8,075 bases of DNA from Candidatus Nomurabacteria bacterium (GTDB lineage: Bacteria > Patescibacteriota > Minisyncoccia > Phycocordibacterales > UBA5272): NCBI GenBank assembly GCA_003518045.1, contig DOZK01000033.1:1-8075 (forward strand). The letters are read 5' to 3'. Shown here one piece after another: positions 5,561 through 8,075 of the stretch. Every line of letters begins with the position of its first letter. Positions within the stretch are counted from its first letter, which is position 1. The position numbers and the translations under genes were made by a program. The notes beneath the pieces are model-generated. The model searched no databases and had not been told where the DNA came from. It worked only from the letters and a program-made list of their open reading frames with translations.

Positions 5561-5597
5561 CTCCTTTTAAGTTTGGTTGTTGTTAGATTAGATTATA
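5561..5597 (-). promoter_or_regulatory. Promoter and SD of the reverse-strand membrane gene
   Basis: On the minus strand, TATAAT is at 5597-5592, with a partial -35 (TTCATA, 5620-5615) 17 bases upstream. The SD AAAAGGAG is at 5568-5561. The leader would be about 30 bases. The -35 region overlaps the trmD start codon. Confidence 0.55.
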
Positions 5598-5599
5598 TT

Positions 5600-5608
5600 T
5601 GTTAGTAT
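5600..5608 (+). promoter_or_regulatory. Extended -10 promoter that selects the trmD start
   Basis: TG-T-TAGTAT occupies 5600-5608. Seven bases separate it from the ATG at 5616, exactly the spacing at rpsP. The upstream in-frame ATG at 5607 lies inside the -10 and could not be on such a transcript. Another TG-T-TAGATT at 5581-5589 would allow the longer form. Confidence 0.45.
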
Positions 5609-5615
5609 GTCAAGT

Positions 5616-6362
5616 ATGAAAACACAGCCGACGAGATATCATGTGGTAACAATTTTTCCAGACATGTTCGACTCATATTTTGCAGAGTCGATTATTTCTC
5701 GTGCTATAGAAAATAAATTAATTGAAGTTAATACTTATTCTCTTCGCGAATATACAGTAGATAAGCACAGACGTGTTGATGGCAAGCCATATGGCGGTGG
5801 CCCAGGAATGGTTATGTGGGTTGACTCGATAATTCGTTGTGTGGAAAAAATTCAAAAGAATATAGATACAAGATACAAGAAGCAAGCATTGAAGAATTTA
5901 AAAACTGGAAACTTGAAACTTGAAACTGGAAACTGTCTAATCGTTATTTTCAACGCTGGTGGCCAAATGTTTACTAATACTATTGCAAAAAATACTGCCA
6001 AAAAATACACAGATATTATTTTTATTTGTGGTCGTTATGAAGGGATAGATGATAGAGTAAAAAAGATACTGAAAGCTAAAGAATGGAGTATCGGTCAATA
6101 CGTTCTCACAGGCGGAGAATTGCCCGCTATGGTATGTATTGATGCTATTTCACGTCAGATTAAGGGGGTATTAAATGATGAGCTTTCTCTTGAGGAAAAT
6201 CGTATCGCAAGTCATGAAATATATGCACGTCCAGAGATTTATGAATACAATGGAAAGAAGTATCGCGTCCCAAAAGTTTTACTTTCAGGAAATCATAAGT
6301 TGATCAACGAATACCGAGCTAAGAAAGAAAATACTATAGGCAAAAAAGTCATTAGTCATTAG
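5616..6362 (+). CDS. trmD: tRNA (guanine-N1)-methyltransferase TrmD
   Basis: TrmD uses SAM to methylate G37 of tRNAs with G36, which prevents +1 frameshifting. It is a SPOUT (trefoil-knot) dimer. The motifs are clear in this 248-residue protein: VVTIFPDMFDSYF near the N-terminus, DKHRRVDGKPYGGGPGMV (about 49-66), CGRYEGIDDRV (138-148), SIGQYVLTGGELPA (158-171), VLLSGNH near the C-terminus. About 19 extra residues (roughly 84-106, encoded by a repeat at 5864-5935) interrupt the region between the PYGGGPGM motif and the next strand. In the linker, the EED of the Haemophilus enzyme (Asp169) aligns with EEN here, and the linker is about four residues shorter. The start at 5616 is preferred because of the adjacent extended -10; 5607 is the alternative (251 residues). 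The last codons and the stop lie in an inverted repeat. Confidence 0.94.
   Translation: MKTQPTRYHVVTIFPDMFDSYFAESIISRAIENKLIEVNTYSLREYTVDKHRRVDGKPYGGGPGMVMWVDSIIRCVEKIQKNIDTRYKKQALKNLKTGNLKLETGNCLIVIFNAGGQMFTNTIAKNTAKKYTDIIFICGRYEGIDDRVKKILKAKEWSIGQYVLTGGELPAMVCIDAISRQIKGVLNDELSLEENRIASHEIYARPEIYEYNGKKYRVPKVLLSGNHKLINEYRAKKENTIGKKVISH
5864..5935 (+). repeat. Tandem-repeat insertion inside trmD
   Basis: Heptamers AAACTGG, AAACTTG, AAACTTG, AAACTGG and a partial AAACTG run from 5902 to 5935. Just before them, 5864-5886 has a repeated AGATACAAG word. The block encodes the K-L-E-T-G-N type residues that have no counterpart in ordinary TrmD. The heptamer is not a multiple of three, yet the frame is kept through the block. 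Confidence 0.75.
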
Positions 6363-6420
6363 TAATTTGTTATTAGTTTTAATACAACAACTAATTACTA
6401 ATAACAAATAACTAATAACT
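6354..6420. repeat. AT-rich inverted repeat overlapping the trmD stop
   Basis: Arms at 6354-6377 and 6397-6420 match at 22 of 24 positions, built from ATTAGT/ACTAAT words, with a 19-base loop. The left arm includes the last two codons and the TAG stop of trmD (6360-6362). There is no G+C-rich core or T-tract of the intrinsic-terminator type. Confidence 0.75.
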
Positions 6421-6429
6421 ACCCAAAAC

Positions 6430-6642
6430 ATGTATCTAAAACTAAAAGTAATAACTGATTCTAAAATAGAGAAAATTGAAAAACTAAAAGACGATGAATA
6501 TCGTATTTGGACTAAAATGCCAGCAGAAAATAATTTGGCTAATACTCGCGTGCTTGAAATTATTCGTAATGAATATCCAAATCAGCCAGTTCGTTTAATA
6601 AGCGGTCATCATTCGCCATCAAAAATTGTCTCTGTCGGATAA
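6430..6642 (+). CDS. DUF167 / YggU-like small protein
   Basis: The 70-residue product matches the layout of the DUF167 (YggU, UPF0235) family: an N-terminal strand LKLKVITDSK, then a W/V-x-K-x-P-A-E-x-x-x-A-N pattern (IWTKMPAENNLANTRVLEII, about 27-46). It ends in the hallmark SGHHSPSKIVSV (58-69), equivalent to SG-x-x-S-x-x-K-x-(V/I). The family is conserved but its biochemical role is not settled. The length fits the family minimum. It starts 67 bases after trmD on the same strand, with no SD and no clear promoter of its own, so read-through from trmD across the AT-rich inverted repeat is possible. Confidence 0.82.
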   Translation: MYLKLKVITDSKIEKIEKLKDDEYRIWTKMPAENNLANTRVLEIIRNEYPNQPVRLISGHHSPSKIVSVG

Positions 6643-6692
6643 TTTTGTTAGACTGCTTGATATTATTATTTAGAAATTAAAATTTATATTTG

Positions 6693-6724
6693 TGTCATTC
6701 CAACGAAAGTTGGAATCCAGTGTT
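6693..6724. repeat. dRS3-like dispersed repeat (copy 2)
   Basis: The 32-base unit TGTCATTCCAACGAAAGTTG... to CAGTGTT is identical to 7860-7891. The core is ATTCCA-N8-TGGAAT. It lies 13 bases before the 5' end of tRNA-Thr(GGT). Confidence 0.85.
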
Positions 6725-6737
6725 GTATTTTAAATAA

Positions 6738-6810
6738 GCCGTTGTAGCTCAGTTGGTAGAGCACGTCATTGGTAATGACGAGGTCACCGGTTCAATCCCG
6801 GTCAACGGCT
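6738..6810 (+). tRNA. tRNA-Thr, anticodon GGT
   Basis: The full cloverleaf can be drawn. The acceptor stem GCCGTTG/CAACGGC is a perfect 7 bp, and the D arm is GCTC-AGTTGGTA-GAGC. The anticodon stem CGTCA/TGACG holds the loop TT-GGT-AA (anticodon 6771-6773), and the variable loop AGGTC has 5 bases. The T arm is ACCGG-TTCAATC-CCGGT, and the discriminator base is T. It reads ACC and ACU codons. The G1-C72 and C2-G71 pairs plus G35 and U36 agree with known threonine identity elements. CCA is not encoded. Confidence 0.95.
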
Positions 6811-6816
6811 CTAAAT

Positions 6817-7104
6817 TTATTTTTTCTCAAGTTCCGCTGCTTTTAATAGCATTGATTCAATTTGTTTAGAAACTACAGAATACATAGCAGTTTCTTGAGC
6901 AGAAAGAGTTACGTTATTTTTTATCTTGTAATAAATACTTAATACTCGTTCCTCACTCACCGTGCCATTTCTTGTAAAGTTTTTAAATTCTATTTCAGAA
7001 ATTGGATTATTATCTTTATATTCTACATTAAAAACTTCATCGTTAGCAGCCGGAACAAATTCCGGTTTCGTTGGCTCTTCTTGTCTAAATGCAAATGGTG
7101 GCAT
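6817..7104 (-). CDS. Small hypothetical protein
   Basis: This is a 95-residue soluble protein. Its N-terminus is proline-rich and polar (MPPFAFRQEEPTKPEFVPA). The middle (about 35-60) is charged, and the C-terminus is helical (about 66-95, LSAQETAMYSVVSKQIESML and on to ELEKK). It resembles the many short Parcubacteria-specific proteins with a PP-rich start and helical end, but I cannot name a family. The stop lies only 6 bases beyond the tRNA-Thr(GGT) gene, which converges on it. Upstream on the minus strand, TAGAAT (7122-7117) lies 12 bases before the ATG, with no SD, matching the core-gene style. Its base composition also matches the core genes. Confidence 0.7.
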   Translation of the reverse strand: MPPFAFRQEEPTKPEFVPAANDEVFNVEYKDNNPISEIEFKNFTRNGTVSEERVLSIYYKIKNNVTLSAQETAMYSVVSKQIESMLLKAAELEKK

Positions 7105-7173
7105 AAATTATAAATTATTCTAGTAATTCTAATTTTAAGTGTAACACCAATTAAATTATCTAAAAGTATTCTA

Positions 7174-7791
7174 TTATATCTCAATCCTATGAACGCTCGC
7201 ATTTTTAATAGGAAATTCTGAGCTATTTAAAAGCTCGTCGGTATGAGTTTCTTTTAGTTTAAACATTAAGTCTTCGTTAATATTTGATTGTCCCGACAAC
7301 AACAAATGATTCAAATATATTTTAAGTCCATTAATAAAAAGACCATGACTAAAAATAACAATTTTTTTCTCAGTTCTATTTTTTAGTTGTTCAATAAACT
7401 TTTCAATTCGTTTTGTAAATTCATAAAATGATTCCACCTCGTTGGAGGTTTTATAATATATGTCTGACTCTTTCCAATATTTCAAACTTGGTTCTATACG
7501 GTCAGCTCGGCACGTTCCATTATAAATTTTTGGGTCAAGATATGTGAATTCTTGAACATCCCAAGTTTCAATAGGTACAGATGAATGTTTTTTAATAAAA
7601 GGCTCGGCAGTTTCTCTGGTTCTTGAATATGAAGACACAACAATTAATTCAGGGACAATATCTAATTTTTCTACAAGTTCCACAGCTTGTAATTTCCCTT
7701 TTTCTGAGAGTGGAATAGAATCATGACTATCTGTTTTTTCTCCAGCGTTTGAAATACTTTCAGCGTGGCGGATAATGTATATTTCTTTCAT
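7174..7791 (-). CDS. Histidine phosphatase superfamily protein (branch 1)
   Basis: The 205-residue protein belongs to the phosphoglycerate-mutase-like histidine phosphatases. It shows the N-terminal RHAES motif (8-12) with the phospho-accepting His9. Further conserved parts are LSEKGKLQA (28-36), SSYSRTRETA (53-62, active-site Arg57), a Glu81 candidate acid in the EFTYL segment, and SHG (148-150) with His149. These make up the two-His, two-Arg, one-Glu pocket. The substrate cannot be told from sequence; phosphoglycerate, sugar phosphates and protein phosphates are all possible. The region 85-135 is longer than in minimal members. The ATG at 7791 opens directly with the catalytic strand MKEIYIIRH. 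An extended -10 lies 10 bases upstream, with no SD. Confidence 0.88.
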   Translation of the reverse strand: MKEIYIIRHAESISNAGEKTDSHDSIPLSEKGKLQAVELVEKLDIVPELIVVSSYSRTRETAEPFIKKHSSVPIETWDVQEFTYLDPKIYNGTCRADRIEPSLKYWKESDIYYKTSNEVESFYEFTKRIEKFIEQLKNRTEKKIVIFSHGLFINGLKIYLNHLLLSGQSNINEDLMFKLKETHTDELLNSSEFPIKNASVHRIEI

Positions 7792-7801
7792 GTTAATTGT
7801 G

Positions 7802-7810
7802 ATTATAACA
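7802..7810 (-). promoter_or_regulatory. Extended -10 promoter of the histidine phosphatase gene
   Basis: On the minus strand, TG-T-TATAAT runs from 7810 to 7802. Ten bases separate it from the ATG at 7791, so the leader would be about 3-4 bases. No SD is present. Confidence 0.55.
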
Positions 7811-7859
7811 TATGGTATAATTCTAAAGTTTAAAGATATTTTTAATTAACGACAGACGT

Positions 7860-7947
7860 TGTCATTCCAACGAAAGTTGGAATCCAGTGTTCAGAACCTG
7901 GACCCGCCCGCCGGCGAGGCAGGTTCTAAATCAAGTTTGGAATGACA
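7860..7947. repeat. 88-bp nested palindromic (MITE-like) element containing dRS3-like copy 3
   Basis: Terminal inverted repeats of 11 bp, TGTCATTCCAA (7860-7870) and TTGGAATGACA (7937-7947), bound the element. The left end is a full 32-base dRS3-like unit (7860-7891) identical to copy 2. In the middle, AGAACCTG (7893-7900) pairs with CAGGTTCT (7920-7927) around a variant of the CCGCC..GGCGAGGC palindrome (7904-7919). There is no coding sequence in it and no clear target-site duplication. Confidence 0.75.
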
Positions 7948-7991
7948 CAAATTTAGTTGATTAGTTTAATTATATTTTGTATTACATATAA

Positions 7992-8064
7992 GCCAGAGTA
8001 GCTCAGTTGGTAGAGCATCTCACTCGTAGCGAGAAGGCCATGAGTTCGATCCTCGTCTCTGGCT
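7992..8064 (+). tRNA. tRNA-Thr, anticodon CGT
   Basis: The cloverleaf is clear. The acceptor stem GCCAGAG/CTCTGGC is a perfect 7 bp, and the D arm is GCTC-AGTTGGTA-GAGC. The anticodon loop is CT-CGT-AG (anticodon 8025-8027), the variable loop is AGGCC, and the T arm is ATGAG-TTCGATC-CTCGT with one wobble pair. The discriminator base is T and no CCA is encoded. It reads ACG. G1-C72, C2-G71, G35 and U36 support threonine. The anticodon stem TCTCA/CGAGA has an A-C mismatch at 31-39, next to the loop. Confidence 0.93.
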
Positions 8065-8075
8065 CAGAAAAATAA

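Noticed and set aside
5607..5615. Upstream trmD start at 5607
   Set aside because: The ATG lies inside the extended -10 element and adds only three residues outside the conserved TrmD N-terminus; kept as the alternative start.

Overview
The window looks like a chromosomal piece of a Patescibacteria (CPR) genome, most likely of the Parcubacteria/Paceibacteria type. This is inferred from the AT-rich housekeeping genes with no Shine-Dalgarno sequence, the short divergent proteins, the reduced rpsP-khpA-trmD cluster, and the many short palindromic repeats of the GTCATTCC...GGAATCCAG and CCGCC..GGCGAGGCAGG kinds. No taxonomic marker was searched, so the assignment below phylum level is a guess.

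Layout. Positions 1-220 hold a terminator-like inverted repeat and the promoter of an RNase R gene (221-2182). Positions 2183-3950 are an accessory stretch. A consensus TTGACA/TATAAT promoter drives three tightly packed tiny membrane proteins (2480-3167), which end at a strong intrinsic terminator. A run of four hairpins follows, then a cysteine-rich orphan (3519-3839) with its own SD and terminator. The translation block then appears in pieces: rpsP (3951-4250), khpA (4485-4868), a reverse-strand five-TM orphan (5076-5555), trmD (5616-6362) and a DUF167/YggU-like gene (6430-6642). tRNA-Thr(GGT) (6738-6810) is followed on the minus strand by a small hypothetical gene (6817-7104) and a histidine-phosphatase-family gene (7174-7791). 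An 88-bp nested palindromic element and tRNA-Thr(CGT) (7992-8064) close the window.

Two styles of gene expression are interleaved. The core genes (rnr, rpsP, trmD, histidine phosphatase) have an extended -10 (TGnTAnnnT) only about 7-13 bases before the ATG and no SD, so their mRNAs should be leaderless or nearly so; khpA has a similar -10 but a longer, SD-less leader. The accessory units (2480-3167, 3519-3839, 5076-5555) have clear SD sequences, one GTG start, U-tailed terminators and visibly higher G+C. They read as imported or at least separately evolving cassettes. One of them lies where rimM often sits between khpA and trmD.

Repeats are the other theme. rpsP, khpA and trmD are each followed by, or overlap at the stop codon, a long inverted repeat. 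trmD also carries a heptamer tandem repeat inside its reading frame. Both tRNA-Thr genes are preceded by an identical 32-base repeat. No defence system, CRISPR array, transposase or integrase is visible.
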